A stretch of 46,329 bases of DNA from NCBI GenBank assembly GCA_903929755.1, contig CAIYVZ010000174.1, positions 1-46,329 on the forward strand, in the 5' to 3' direction. The notes under the pieces were generated by a model. It had not been told where the DNA came from. It made no database searches and saw only the letters and a list, made by a program, of their open reading frames with translations. This DNA comes from an uncultured Acidobacteriia bacterium (GTDB taxonomy: Bacteria; Acidobacteriota; Terriglobia; Bryobacterales; Bryobacteraceae). The translations under genes and the position numbers were made by a program. Shown in pieces: positions 8,905-17,561 of the stretch; the stretch's first letter is position 1; the number at the start of each line of letters is the position of its first letter.

Positions 8905-9291
8905 ATGATCAGACTAGAAACTATGGCAACGCCGCAAATGGCAGGGCCGAAATTGACGGAGTCCGGCGCGGCGGTCGTTGTCCACGAACTAACACTTGTC
9001 CTCGGTCGCAGGCTAACCGCATTTATCGCGGGCGCGAAAAGCACCAACGATGTCGAACGCGCCAGCGCCAACCAAACCCTGAGCCTCGAAGCGCAGTCGC
9101 GCCTGCGAACCGCTCTCGAAATCGTCAGACTGTTGTCCTCGCGAGAGCCAAAAGATGTCGTACAGGCATGGTTCATGGGCCTCAACCCCGTACTAAGGGA
9201 CTCGCCCATCCTGATCCTTGCCCAAAAAGACCCCGCAACCACGCGGGAACCCTTGGTCCGTGCCTCGATGGCGTTTCTGGCAAAGGCCTGA
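8905..9291 (+). CDS. MbcA/ParS/Xre-type antitoxin
   Basis: A protein of up to 128 residues whose C-terminal half (EAQSRLRTALEIVRLLSS, then VVQAWFMGLNPVLRDSPILI) matches the toxin-binding domain of Xre/MbcA/ParS antitoxins (DUF2384). The N-terminal helices would dimerise and bind the operator. Two in-frame starts exist: ATG 8905 and ATG 8923. A perfect TATGAT at 8904-8909 overlaps the first ATG; if it is the -10 element, the true start is 8923 on a nearly leaderless mRNA. The gene overlaps the following RES toxin, the standard order for this toxin-antitoxin class. Confidence 0.8.
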   Translation: MIRLETMATPQMAGPKLTESGAAVVVHELTLVLGRRLTAFIAGAKSTNDVERASANQTLSLEAQSRLRTALEIVRLLSSREPKDVVQAWFMGLNPVLRDSPILILAQKDPATTREPLVRASMAFLAKA

Positions 9292-9907
9292 TCCCCTCTT
9301 GTCCGGGTCCCAGCCGAACATAGTCTTCAGGGTTGGCTACAAGCCTCTGTGGACCCCGCCACCACCGCAATACGCCGGTGCCAGCCGCTTCGATGACCCC
9401 CTCGGGCAATACCGCGTTGTCTACGCCGCCTCCAGCCAACTCGGCTGCGTCGTCGAAATCCTCGACCATTTCCGGGTAAACCCCGCCCTCGTCGCAGCCC
9501 TGGCCTCCAGCGAAGAACCGGAAGACCACATCCCACCCGGCGTTGTGCCACCCGGCTTTTTCTGCCGTGTCACCGGCAGCGCCAGCCTGTCTGACTATTT
9601 CGCCGACCGTTGCCACAGCGAATGGCTCGCGCGCCTGCGCCGCTTGCCAGAACATCACGCCCTCGACACCTCCGACCTCCAGGGCCGCGACAGAACCCTC
9701 ACGCAAGCCGTCGGTCACTTCGTCCATGAAGATCCCGCCGCCTTCGACGGCATCCGCTACCCCTCACGCCTCGGCCACGACTTCGAGAACCTCGCAATTT
9801 TCGACCGAGCCCCCATTACCATCGAAGTCGATGAAACGCCAATTCGCCCGGACGACCTGCATCTCCTGCAGGCCCTGACGCTGCTCCATCTCACTCTGCC
9901 CGAATAG
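9260..9907 (+). CDS. RES-domain toxin (NAD+ phosphorylase/glycohydrolase family)
   Basis: A RES-fold toxin; characterised members destroy NAD+ and stall growth until neutralised by the MbcA/Xre partner. Signature residues are the Arg in VFRVGY, the conserved stretch YAGASRFDDPLGQYRVVYAA, and the Glu in CVVEILD. The start is uncertain: TTG 9218, GTG 9260 and TTG 9299 are all in frame; GTG 9260 gives 215 residues and overlaps the antitoxin by 32 bp, which suits translational coupling. The reading frame is intact to TAG at 9905-9907. A second VOC gene begins 16 bp downstream with its own promoter-like hexamer. Confidence 0.82.
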   Translation: MPRWRFWQRPDPLLSGSQPNIVFRVGYKPLWTPPPPQYAGASRFDDPLGQYRVVYAASSQLGCVVEILDHFRVNPALVAALASSEEPEDHIPPGVVPPGFFCRVTGSASLSDYFADRCHSEWLARLRRLPEHHALDTSDLQGRDRTLTQAVGHFVHEDPAAFDGIRYPSRLGHDFENLAIFDRAPITIEVDETPIRPDDLHLLQALTLLHLTLPE

Positions 9908-9910
9908 GGT

Positions 9911-9916
9911 TATACT
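9911..9916 (+). promoter_or_regulatory. -10-like hexamer directly before an ATG
   Basis: TATACT lies seven bases before the ATG of the VOC gene at 9924, so transcription would begin at or next to the start codon (leaderless mRNA). No ribosome binding site and no clear -35 element are visible. Inference from spacing only. Confidence 0.4.
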
Positions 9917-9923
9917 GGACCTC

Positions 9924-10292
9924 ATGGCTCTCGAATCCGCCACCCTTGGCCAAATCGCCATCACCGTCCAGGACGTCCCCCGAGCCGTCGCCTTCTACCG
10001 CGACACCCTCGGCCTCCCGCTCCTCTTCGAAGTCTCCGGCCTGGCTTTCTTCAACATCGGCGGTATCCGCCTGATGCTCTCAAAGCCCGAACAACCAACT
10101 GCCACCCACAACTCCATCCTGTACTACAAAACCGCAGACATCCGGGCCACCGCCGCCGACCTCGAAGCCCGAGGCGTCACCCTCGAATCCAAACCCCACA
10201 TGATCGCCAAAATGCCCGATCACGAACTCTGGATGGCCTTCTTCCGCGTTACCGAAAATAACCTCCTCGGTCTAATGTCCGAGGTCCGCTAA
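9924..10292 (+). CDS. VOC (glyoxalase/bleomycin-resistance fold) protein
   Basis: A 122-residue single-unit VOC protein: the opening LGQIAITVQDVPRAVAFYRD and the LGLPLLFEVSGLAFFNIGG strand pair are typical, as is DIRATAADLEARGV in the second half. The usual last metal Glu may be replaced, since the final strand reads NNLLGLMSEV; the first metal His is Gln in GQIAIT, so a catalytic metal site is doubtful and a binding or sequestration role is possible. The start ATG 9924 follows a TATACT hexamer by seven bases. Not homologous in detail to the first VOC protein of the window. Substrate unknown. Confidence 0.78.
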   Translation: MALESATLGQIAITVQDVPRAVAFYRDTLGLPLLFEVSGLAFFNIGGIRLMLSKPEQPTATHNSILYYKTADIRATAADLEARGVTLESKPHMIAKMPDHELWMAFFRVTENNLLGLMSEVR

Positions 10293-10319
10293 GTGGTGGT
10301 CCGCTAACCCGCGCGGCAG

Positions 10320-11858
10320 CTACGCAACGCAAGCCTCAATCAAACGAGGCCCCGGTCGCCCCATCGCGTCCCCAAACTGCTCCGCAAACTCACGCGCCGT
10401 CCGGGCGCGAGAAGCCTCCACCCCCATCCCCTCCGCCAGTCTCACGAAATCCAGATCCGGCCGTGAAATATCGATCATGTCGTTCGCCAGTGGCCCAAAG
10501 CCATTCGCCCCTGTCCGCCGCATCTCAATCTCCAGAATCTTGTACCGGCGGTTATTCATAATCACCACCGTGACATCCAGATTCTCCCGAACCATCGTCC
10601 ACAGCGCCTGCAGCGTGTACATCGCGCTGCCATCCGCCTCCAGCGAAATCACCTTTCGATGCGGAGCCGCAATCGCCGCCCCTACCGCCACCGGCAACCC
10701 CTGGCCAATCGACCCGCCCGTCACCGGAAGAAAATCAAACGGAGCGGCATGCCTCAGTTGCGCATGAACCTCACCGGCGGACGACACCAGTTCGTCCGCA
10801 ATGATCGCGCCCTCCGGCATCAAAGCCGCCACCGTCCGGCCCACCGCTTCCAGCGTCAAAGCTGCATCATCCGACGGCGCTGTCAAACTCTCGGCATCGC
10901 CCAGCCACACCCGCGGACACCCATCCGCCAGCGCCAGCATCGCCGCCGTACCATCCTCGCTCCGCGAAGCCAGCACAAAATCCACGCACCCCGGAGCCGT
11001 CATTTCACTCGGAATCCCCGGATACGCAAAGAACGAAACAGGCCGCTCCGCCTCCACCAGAATCAAATTCTGCACGTCCGCAAACATCGGCAGCGCGCCT
11101 TCCGGGAAGTACGGCACCTGCGGTATGTCATACGAATCCCGCCCGCCCACCTGCGATCCAGAATTCCGAGCCACAATGATCTTCACGCCCGTAGCCGCCG
11201 CCAACCGTGCCCCGGCTTCCAGCGCCTTTCGGTTCGAAGCCGCCCCGCCCAGCAGAATCGCCGTCCCCGGCTTCCGCACCAGTTCAGCCGCCTTCTCCAG
11301 ACGCCCAAATTCCGGCATCGTCCGAACCTTCGGAACCACCACCGGGCCACCCACCGTCGCCTGCGACCACGAGTAATCCGCCGGAATAATCAGGCTCGCC
11401 ACCACGCCCGGAGGCCCCCACGCCGCCAGAATCGTCTCCGCCGTCGCCTGCCCAATGTCGTCTGCAGACGTAGCGGTCCGCACATACCCCGACACCGTCT
11501 TCGCGAACGTCGCAATATCCGCGCTCAGAGGAGCATCCACCACCAAATGCTGCGTGGCATGTTCCCCGACGATATTCACAATCGGCGACCGCGCCTTCCG
11601 CGCATTATGGAAATTCGCCAGGCCATTCGCCAGCCCCGGCCCCAAATGCAGCAGCGTCGACGCCGGTTGCCCCAGCACCCTCGCATAGCCATCCGCCGCC
11701 CCGGAACAAACGCCCTCAAACAGGCAAAGCACGCCCCGCATCCCAGGCACGCGATCCAGCGCCGCCACGAAATGCATCTCGGACGTGCCCGGGTTCATGA
11801 AGCACGTATCAACGCCATTCGTCACAAGCGTCCGCAGTAAACTTTCCGCACCGGTCAT
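10320..11858 (-). CDS. thiamine-diphosphate enzyme, acetolactate synthase-like (IlvX-type)
   Basis: A 512-residue ThDP-dependent enzyme with the three-domain build of acetolactate synthase large subunits and benzoylformate decarboxylases. The cofactor-activating Glu is in CLFEGVCSGAADGYAR (about residue 48), and the ThDP/Mg motif runs from LEADGSAMYTLQALW to IMNNRRYKI near residue 405-440. The opening MTGAESLLRTLVTNGVDTCF and NPGTSEMHFVAALD resemble the short branch annotated in mycobacteria as IlvX, whose substrate is not established; the canonical enzyme is longer and uses a regulatory subunit, not seen here. It is divergent from the FadB-like gene, with about 22 bp between starts, so their promoters must overlap. 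Confidence 0.8.
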   Translation of the reverse strand: MTGAESLLRTLVTNGVDTCFMNPGTSEMHFVAALDRVPGMRGVLCLFEGVCSGAADGYARVLGQPASTLLHLGPGLANGLANFHNARKARSPIVNIVGEHATQHLVVDAPLSADIATFAKTVSGYVRTATSADDIGQATAETILAAWGPPGVVASLIIPADYSWSQATVGGPVVVPKVRTMPEFGRLEKAAELVRKPGTAILLGGAASNRKALEAGARLAAATGVKIIVARNSGSQVGGRDSYDIPQVPYFPEGALPMFADVQNLILVEAERPVSFFAYPGIPSEMTAPGCVDFVLASRSEDGTAAMLALADGCPRVWLGDAESLTAPSDDAALTLEAVGRTVAALMPEGAIIADELVSSAGEVHAQLRHAAPFDFLPVTGGSIGQGLPVAVGAAIAAPHRKVISLEADGSAMYTLQALWTMVRENLDVTVVIMNNRRYKILEIEMRRTGANGFGPLANDMIDISRPDLDFVRLAEGMGVEASRARTAREFAEQFGDAMGRPGPRLIEACVA

Positions 11859-11880
11859 CTTGGCATACTAGCAATTGGTT

Positions 11881-13983
11881 ATGAACGAACTCGTAAAGCT
11901 CTCTGTCCATATTGAGTCAAACAAAGCCGCCGTCGCGGTCGTCACCATCGACAATCCGCCAGTGAACGCCCTCAGCCCCGGAGTCCCCGAAGGCCTCCAG
12001 GCCAGCGTCCGGGAGGCAGTCGCGAATCCGGCTGTATCCGCCATCGTCGTCATCGGCGCGGGCACCACCTTCATCGCCGGAGCCGACATCCGCGAGTTCG
12101 GTAAAGTCGTCGCCGGAACCACCAAACCGGTCGATCTTCCCGCCATCATTCGCAGCCTCGAAGACTCGCCCCTCCCCGTCGTCATGGCCCTCCACGGCAC
12201 CGCCTTCGGAGGTGGTTTTGAAGTTGCCATGGGCGGCCACTACCGCGTCATCTCCCCCACCGGCAAAATCGGCCAGCCTGAAGTCAAAATCGGCCTCATT
12301 CCCGGAGCTGCCGGAACCCAGCGCCTTCCCCGTCTCGCCACCGACTTCGCCGTCGCCGCCCGCATGTGCGTTTTCGGCGAACCCATCGGAGCCAAAGCCG
12401 CTCTCGCCGCCGGTCTCGTTGACCGCATCATCGAAGGCGACCTGCTCGAAGGTGCCCTCGCCTTCGCCCGCGAAATCGCCTCGCAACCCTTCCGCAAAAC
12501 CCGCGACCGTGACGCCGTAATAACCGACCCCGCCATCTTCGATCAGCTCCACGCCGAAGCCACCCGCACCCGCCGAGGCCAGCAAGCTCCCCTCGCAGCC
12601 CTCGAATCCGTCCGCAACGCCACCCTCCCGTTCGATGAAGGCTGCCGCCGCGAACGCGAAATCTTCGTCCGCTGCCTTCACGGCACCCAGTCAAAAGCCC
12701 TGATTCACGCTTTCTTCGGCGAACGCACCGTAGCCAAAATCCCCGACGTCCCCAAAGAAACCCCAACCACCGCCATCCGCCGTGCCGCCGTCATCGGAGC
12801 CGGCACCATGGGCGGTGGGATCGCCATGAACTACGCGAACGCAGGAATCCCTGTCATCCTTCGCGAAACCACCCACGAAGCTCTCGACAAGGGCGTCGGC
12901 ATCATTCGCAAGAACTACGCGAATTCCGTCAAGAAAGGTCGCTTCTCGCAGGAAGAAATGGACCGCCGTATGGCCCTCATTACCCCCCAACTCACCTGGG
13001 ACGGGTTCGATCAGGCCGACATCATCTGCGAAGCCGTCTTCGAAAACATGGCGCTCAAGAAGGAAATCTTCTCAGCCCTCGACGCCATCGCCAAACCCGA
13101 CGCCATCCTCGCCACCAATACTTCCACCCTCGATATCGACGAAATCGCCAGCGCCACCAAACGCCCCGAAGCCGTCATTGGCCACCACTTCTTCAGCCCC
13201 GCTAACGTCATGCGGCTCCTCGAAATCGTGCGAGGCAAGGCCACCAGCAAGACCGTCATCGCCACCTCCATGGCCCTCGCCAAAAAGCTCGGCAAAATCG
13301 GTGTCCTGGCCGGAAACTGTCGCGGCTTTATCGGCAACCGCATGGTCCACGTCTACCTCCGCGAAGCCCAGTTCCTGGTGGAAGAAGGTGCCACGGTAGA
13401 AGACGTCAACAGCACCCTCCACGACTTCGGCATGGCCATGGGCCCCCTCGCCATGACCGACCTCGCCGGCATCGACGTCGGCTGGCGCATCCGCCAGGAA
13501 TCAAAGCACCTCGAACACCCAGGCGTTCGTCGCCCCCTCATCTCCGACCGCCTCTACGAAGCCGGACGCTGGGGCCAAAAGACCGGAGCCGGCTTCTCCA
13601 AATACGATGAGAACCGCAACCCCTCGCCCGACCCCGCCGTCCTGGAACTCATCGAAGAAGTAGCAGCCACAGTCGGCATCACTCGCCGCCATGTCTCCCG
13701 CGAAGAGATCCTCGACCGCTGCATCTACGCCATGGTCAACGAAGCCGCCAAAATCCTCGAAGAAGGCATCGCCATCCGAGCCGTCGACATCGACATCGTC
13801 TACCTCAACGGCTACGGCTTCCCCGCCTGGCGAGGCGGCCCCATGTTCTACGCCGATACCGTCGGTCTCTCCCAGGTCCTCGCCCGAATCGAAGAGTTCG
13901 AAAAGGTCCACGGCTCCGAATTCTGGGCCCCTGCGCCCCTCCTCTGCCAACTGGCTACAACCGGTGGCAGATTTAATGGTTGA
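11881..13983 (+). CDS. bifunctional enoyl-CoA hydratase / 3-hydroxyacyl-CoA dehydrogenase (FadB/FadJ-like)
   Basis: A 700-residue fusion catalysing two steps of fatty-acid beta-oxidation: hydration of trans-2-enoyl-CoA and NAD+-dependent oxidation of 3-hydroxyacyl-CoA. The N-terminal crotonase domain has the oxyanion-hole region [15 protein letters not shown] and the second glutamate in [15 protein letters not shown]. The dehydrogenase domain starts with the Rossmann motif [17 protein letters not shown] near residue 306 and has the catalytic His in [15 protein letters not shown], followed by the C-terminal repeat domains. ATG 11881 is chosen over TTG 11875; CATACT at 11863-11868 may be its -10 element. 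Its stop overlaps the 3' end of the opposite-strand gene by 11 bp. No thiolase is adjacent. Confidence 0.9.
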   Translation: MNELVKLSVHIESNKAAVAVVTIDNPPVNALSPGVPEGLQASVREAVANPAVSAIVVIGAGTTFIAGADIREFGKVVAGTTKPVDLPAIIRSLEDSPLPVVMALHGTAFGGGFEVAMGGHYRVISPTGKIGQPEVKIGLIPGAAGTQRLPRLATDFAVAARMCVFGEPIGAKAALAAGLVDRIIEGDLLEGALAFAREIASQPFRKTRDRDAVITDPAIFDQLHAEATRTRRGQQAPLAALESVRNATLPFDEGCRREREIFVRCLHGTQSKALIHAFFGERTVAKIPDVPKETPTTAIRRAAVIGAGTMGGGIAMNYANAGIPVILRETTHEALDKGVGIIRKNYANSVKKGRFSQEEMDRRMALITPQLTWDGFDQADIICEAVFENMALKKEIFSALDAIAKPDAILATNTSTLDIDEIASATKRPEAVIGHHFFSPANVMRLLEIVRGKATSKTVIATSMALAKKLGKIGVLAGNCRGFIGNRMVHVYLREAQFLVEEGATVEDVNSTLHDFGMAMGPLAMTDLAGIDVGWRIRQESKHLEHPGVRRPLISDRLYEAGRWGQKTGAGFSKYDENRNPSPDPAVLELIEEVAATVGITRRHVSREEILDRCIYAMVNEAAKILEEGIAIRAVDIDIVYLNGYGFPAWRGGPMFYADTVGLSQVLARIEEFEKVHGSEFWAPAPLLCQLATTGGRFNG

Positions 13984-15265
13984 ACGGGTAATCCTGCACC
14001 CAGCGGAAGCCCCGGCTGACCAGCGGGAGCCTGGTGTGGTCAAAGAGGCGAAGTTTCATGTGGATATTTCCGCCGTCCATCATGCCGTCCAGAGTCAGTA
14101 CGTCCTTGTCGCGCTGATAGGTGACTGTTGTGCCTGAACTGGCGCCGCCGCTTGGCATGAATACAATTGTTCCTTCCTTCGCGTGAATCGTTGCGGCGTA
14201 CCTGACGAATGCATCGTCCGTCTTCAGCACGAAGGCCAGTCCCGGCCGGTCAAATGCGATCCGCCGCCACCGGCTCCGGTCCGTGGCGAGCGGTGGACGG
14301 ACCGCGCCGTTTGTGACCGTTTCTTCCACGTTCCAGATTCCATAAAGCGGTGATTTTGGGCGGTCGGGCCCGAACGCCCGCCACAGGCTCCGGTCGCCAT
14401 AAAACTGCGTGCCCATCAGCCAAAGGCCCAAAAGCACCTGTGCAGCCAGTGCCCACTGGTTTGCCCGCGGCGAACGAAAGAGCGGCGGATGTTCCGATGG
14501 CTCCACGACTCGGTCTGTCAGCAAGACTCCGGCAAGACGGCGCAGATCGGGCGCCACCAGAAACAGCGACAGCAGGATCAGGTGGAACGAGAGAATCTTG
14601 ACCGGCACGTCGTAGGTCATATTGAGCGCAAAAACCTGAATCATCGCCGCCAGGCCAATCAGCGATCCTGGCAGCGTTGTGCGGGGCAAGATCAGGAGCA
14701 TTCCACCGAAGAGTTCCACTGCACCCGCAAAAGATTCATAGGCCGGCGAACTGCCGATCGACGACCACAGCACCCCCATCGGAGAGAATTGCCCGTAGGG
14801 TTCGATCAGCCTCCCCAGGTAAGGAAAGGGCATCTGTAAAGGGATGACCTTCATCAGGCCGTAAACAATCAATTGCCCGGCCAGCGCGAATCGAATGAAG
14901 AGCCGGAACCAGATGAACAGCTTGACATAGGCGGCGCGCCTGCGGTCCAGCAGGGACCAGACACCCGTGGCGATCAGCGAGAACACCAGCACGCAAATCA
15001 TCCACGCCCAGTCGAATACCTTGTCCCCGCTTCCACTGCCCGAATAGACGAGCGGCAGTCTTGCGTCAAACACGTGAGCGCCCACCCAAAATGTAAGTTC
15101 CCGGAGCGGCCCGAACTCGTTGATGTTGGGCGGATCCTCCATTCCCGGCAGGGCGATTATTGCCGTTCCGATCTGGGTGGACAGGCAAAACAGGCCTAAA
15201 TACACAACGCAGAAGCGGAATGCGAGGCGGGTTGCGGGGCTCCAGCGCGGACTTTGCGACTGCAT
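13973..15265 (-). CDS. DoxX-like multi-pass membrane protein
   Basis: A 430-residue membrane protein. From ATG 15265 it begins MQSQSPRWSPATRLAFRFCV, a cytoplasmic tail before the first of about seven to eight hydrophobic segments; the ORF could extend upstream but that would run into the divergent thioredoxin-like gene. The middle part (RFALAGQLIVYGLMKVIP, then ESFAGAVELFGGMLLILP) resembles DoxX/DoxD-type quinone-oxidoreductase-associated membrane proteins. The last 120 residues are soluble (PLYGIWNVEETVTNGAVRPP to WVQDYPFNH) and look like a small beta-barrel. Function unknown. The 3' end overlaps the FadB-like gene tail to tail. Confidence 0.65.
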   Translation of the reverse strand: MQSQSPRWSPATRLAFRFCVVYLGLFCLSTQIGTAIIALPGMEDPPNINEFGPLRELTFWVGAHVFDARLPLVYSGSGSGDKVFDWAWMICVLVFSLIATGVWSLLDRRRAAYVKLFIWFRLFIRFALAGQLIVYGLMKVIPLQMPFPYLGRLIEPYGQFSPMGVLWSSIGSSPAYESFAGAVELFGGMLLILPRTTLPGSLIGLAAMIQVFALNMTYDVPVKILSFHLILLSLFLVAPDLRRLAGVLLTDRVVEPSEHPPLFRSPRANQWALAAQVLLGLWLMGTQFYGDRSLWRAFGPDRPKSPLYGIWNVEETVTNGAVRPPLATDRSRWRRIAFDRPGLAFVLKTDDAFVRYAATIHAKEGTIVFMPSGGASSGTTVTYQRDKDVLTLDGMMDGGNIHMKLRLFDHTRLPLVSRGFRWVQDYPFNH

Positions 15266-15309
15266 GGGTAAATGTCTTGGGCCAGTGTACCATAACGAGC
15301 CAAACGGGC

Positions 15310-15315
15310 TAGACT
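15310..15315 (+). promoter_or_regulatory. -10-like hexamer before the thioredoxin-like gene
   Basis: TAGACT ends 11 bases before ATG 15327. A transcript from it would carry only a few untranslated bases. No ribosome binding site is visible. Weak evidence on its own. Confidence 0.3.
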
Positions 15316-15326
15316 GATAGAAGTCC

Positions 15327-16253
15327 ATGAAAGCCCGCTGGTTTGCTGTGTTTCTGCTCTGTTTCTGCCTGTCCGCCGAGTCCCTGATTGTCTATCAGGT
15401 TCGAATCGCCGCCATGGCCGGAGACTTCGCCCGTGCCCGCCAGACCCTCCAGCTCTATCAAAAAGCAGCCGGCAATACACCCGAATACCTCGAATGCCTT
15501 TCCTGGGTAGCGCGCGGCGAGCTCCGGTCCAAAAACTACGCCAAAGCCGAAGAAACCGCAGCAGAAGTCCGAAAGCTGACCCTCGCCCGCCTCGGAAAAG
15601 GCAATCTCGACGCCTCTCCCGCCCTTGCCACCGCCCTCGGAGCCTCCATCGAAGTCCAAAGCCAGGCCGCCGCAGCCACCGGACGCCGCGACCAGGCCGT
15701 CGGCTTCCTCCGCGACGAAGTCACCCGCTGGAAATCCACCTCCATCCGAGCCCGCATCCAAAAGAACCTGAACCTCTTGTCTCTCGAAGGGAAACCGGCG
15801 CCCGCTCTCGAAGCCGCCCCCGGCCTCACCAATCGCCAACCCCAACCCCTCGCCAAACACCTCGGCCACCCCGTCCTGCTCTTCTTTTGGGCCCACTGGT
15901 GCGTCGACTGCAAGAACCAGGTCGCCATCGTCACCCAGCTCCAGCAGCGCTTCGGCAAGCAAGGCCTCGAAGTCATCGCCCCCACCCAGCATTACGGCTA
16001 CGTCGGGGGCGGGGAAGACGCCCCCCGCAACGTGGAGACCGCTTACATGAAGGCCGTCCACGCCCGCTTCTACAGCAGCTTAGGCGATGTCGAAGTTCCC
16101 GTCTCAGAAGAAAATTTCAGCGTTTACGGAGTCAGCAGCACCCCGACACTTGTCCTCATCGACGCTGCCGGAACCGTACGCCTCTACAATCCAGGCAACG
16201 CAACTCTCGATCAGCTGGCAGCCAGGATAGAGCCCCTTTTGGCCCGCCGATAA
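15327..16253 (+). CDS. TlpA/ResA-type thioredoxin-like protein with helical N-terminal region
   Basis: A 308-residue exported protein. A signal peptide (MKARWFAVFLLCFCLSAES) leads into a helical, TPR-like region (residues about 30-150), then a thioredoxin fold with the redox pair Cys192-Val-Asp-Cys195 in AHWCVDCKNQ and the cis-Pro in SSTPTLVLID. Such proteins reduce or shuffle disulfides in the periplasm, for example during cytochrome c maturation or in envelope stress. The CVDC active-site pair is not the common CGPC or CxPC, so redox potential may differ. Its last 43 bp overlap the APC permease gene on the other strand. Confidence 0.82.
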   Translation: MKARWFAVFLLCFCLSAESLIVYQVRIAAMAGDFARARQTLQLYQKAAGNTPEYLECLSWVARGELRSKNYAKAEETAAEVRKLTLARLGKGNLDASPALATALGASIEVQSQAAAATGRRDQAVGFLRDEVTRWKSTSIRARIQKNLNLLSLEGKPAPALEAAPGLTNRQPQPLAKHLGHPVLLFFWAHWCVDCKNQVAIVTQLQQRFGKQGLEVIAPTQHYGYVGGGEDAPRNVETAYMKAVHARFYSSLGDVEVPVSEENFSVYGVSSTPTLVLIDAAGTVRLYNPGNATLDQLAARIEPLLARR

Positions 16254-17545
16254 ACAAAGTACCCCGACCCCACCACCGCCGCCGTCCCCAAAGCCAGTTT
16301 CATCTCAAACACCCACACATTGTGAATGTCCGCAGAAGGCACCAGCGAGCACAGAATCGCCAGCGCCGACACCGACCATCCCAGCACCGGACTCACCCGT
16401 TTCCCGGCCTTCCACGCGCTCCCAAACACGTAAACATACGGCAAAAAGCCCGAAATCACCATCAGCGAAACCACCGTCTGATACGCCGCCCGTGCCGTGT
16501 CGCCCAACTGAATCAAAACCAGCAAAATCGAAGCCACCAGCCCCAGCGAGGTAATCGATAACCACGGAGTCCGCCACTTCGGATGCACCCGCCCGAACGC
16601 CGCTGGCAGTAACCCATCCACGCCTGCCGCAAATGGCATCCGCGACGCCGACGACCCCAGCCCCCCAAGCTGTCCCACCGCCGAGCAAAGCACCAATACC
16701 GCAATCACCGGCGCCAGCCAACCCGCACCCAGAAGTCGCCCCGCCGCCGCCCCCGCCTGCGCCAAACCATTCAAATCGCTGATCTGCTCCGGTCTCATCA
16801 ACACCAGCAAAGCCGCCGTAGCCCCCGCATAAAACACCACACTGAACAACGCGGAAAGCCACGCCGCCCGGGGCAGCACCCGGCCCGGATCCCGAATCTC
16901 GCCGCCCATCATGCCGGCAACCTCAAACCCCGTCATCCCATAAGCGATCGAAGCCCAAAAACTGACCGTATTCCAGTCAAGATTCGGCAGCAGATGAAAC
17001 TCGGTCGCCGGACCCCTCTGCCGCCACACCAGCATCGCCGCCCCGCCCAGCAGCAGCGCCAGAATCCACGAAGCAATCGCCCCCAGATTCTCCGTCCACT
17101 TCCCAATCCGGACGCCCACAATATTCGTCCCCAGTGCAATCCAGATCGCCACCAGTGACGCCACCACCAGGTAAATTCGGTTGTCCGCCAGACCTTGATA
17201 CTTTGGCCCCAACGCGAACGCCGCCGCGCTCATGTAGAACATCGCGGCGCCAGGAAACCAGAACGCAGTCCCCATCCAGTACACCCAGAAGCAAAGGAAC
17301 CCATGCCACGGACCATAATCCGTCCGCGCCCATAAGTACATCCCCCCGGCCTCAGGCTGGCGAACCGTCAAAGCGGTCACCGCTACAGCCAGCGGAAGCA
17401 GAAAGAACAGTGCCGCAAGCCCCCAAAGCAGGATCGCTCCCGGTCCCGCATGTGCCGCCGACGCAATCCACCTCGCGCCCACAATCGTGGCGATGGAGAA
17501 CAACGTTAAGTCGCGAGCGCCCAGTTCTCGCCGAAGTCCCGGCAC
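16211..17545 (-). CDS. APC-family amino acid permease
   Basis: A 444-residue inner-membrane transporter of the amino acid-polyamine-organocation superfamily. About twelve hydrophobic segments are visible; the first contains the substrate-backbone-binding region IATIVGARWIASAAHAGPGA, where the usual unwound GxG stretch is altered. The motif YGMTGFEVAGMMGGEIRDP before helix 7 is typical (a Glu-containing loop that binds the proton or substrate). Last gene of a probable operon behind threonine synthase (16 bp gap), consistent with amino-acid metabolism. Substrate unknown. Confidence 0.85.
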   Translation of the reverse strand: MPGLRRELGARDLTLFSIATIVGARWIASAAHAGPGAILLWGLAALFFLLPLAVAVTALTVRQPEAGGMYLWARTDYGPWHGFLCFWVYWMGTAFWFPGAAMFYMSAAAFALGPKYQGLADNRIYLVVASLVAIWIALGTNIVGVRIGKWTENLGAIASWILALLLGGAAMLVWRQRGPATEFHLLPNLDWNTVSFWASIAYGMTGFEVAGMMGGEIRDPGRVLPRAAWLSALFSVVFYAGATAALLVLMRPEQISDLNGLAQAGAAAGRLLGAGWLAPVIAVLVLCSAVGQLGGLGSSASRMPFAAGVDGLLPAAFGRVHPKWRTPWLSITSLGLVASILLVLIQLGDTARAAYQTVVSLMVISGFLPYVYVFGSAWKAGKRVSPVLGWSVSALAILCSLVPSADIHNVWVFEMKLALGTAAVVGSGYFVYRRAKRGSILAAS

Positions 17546-17561
17546 TCGTCCAGTCTAAACC

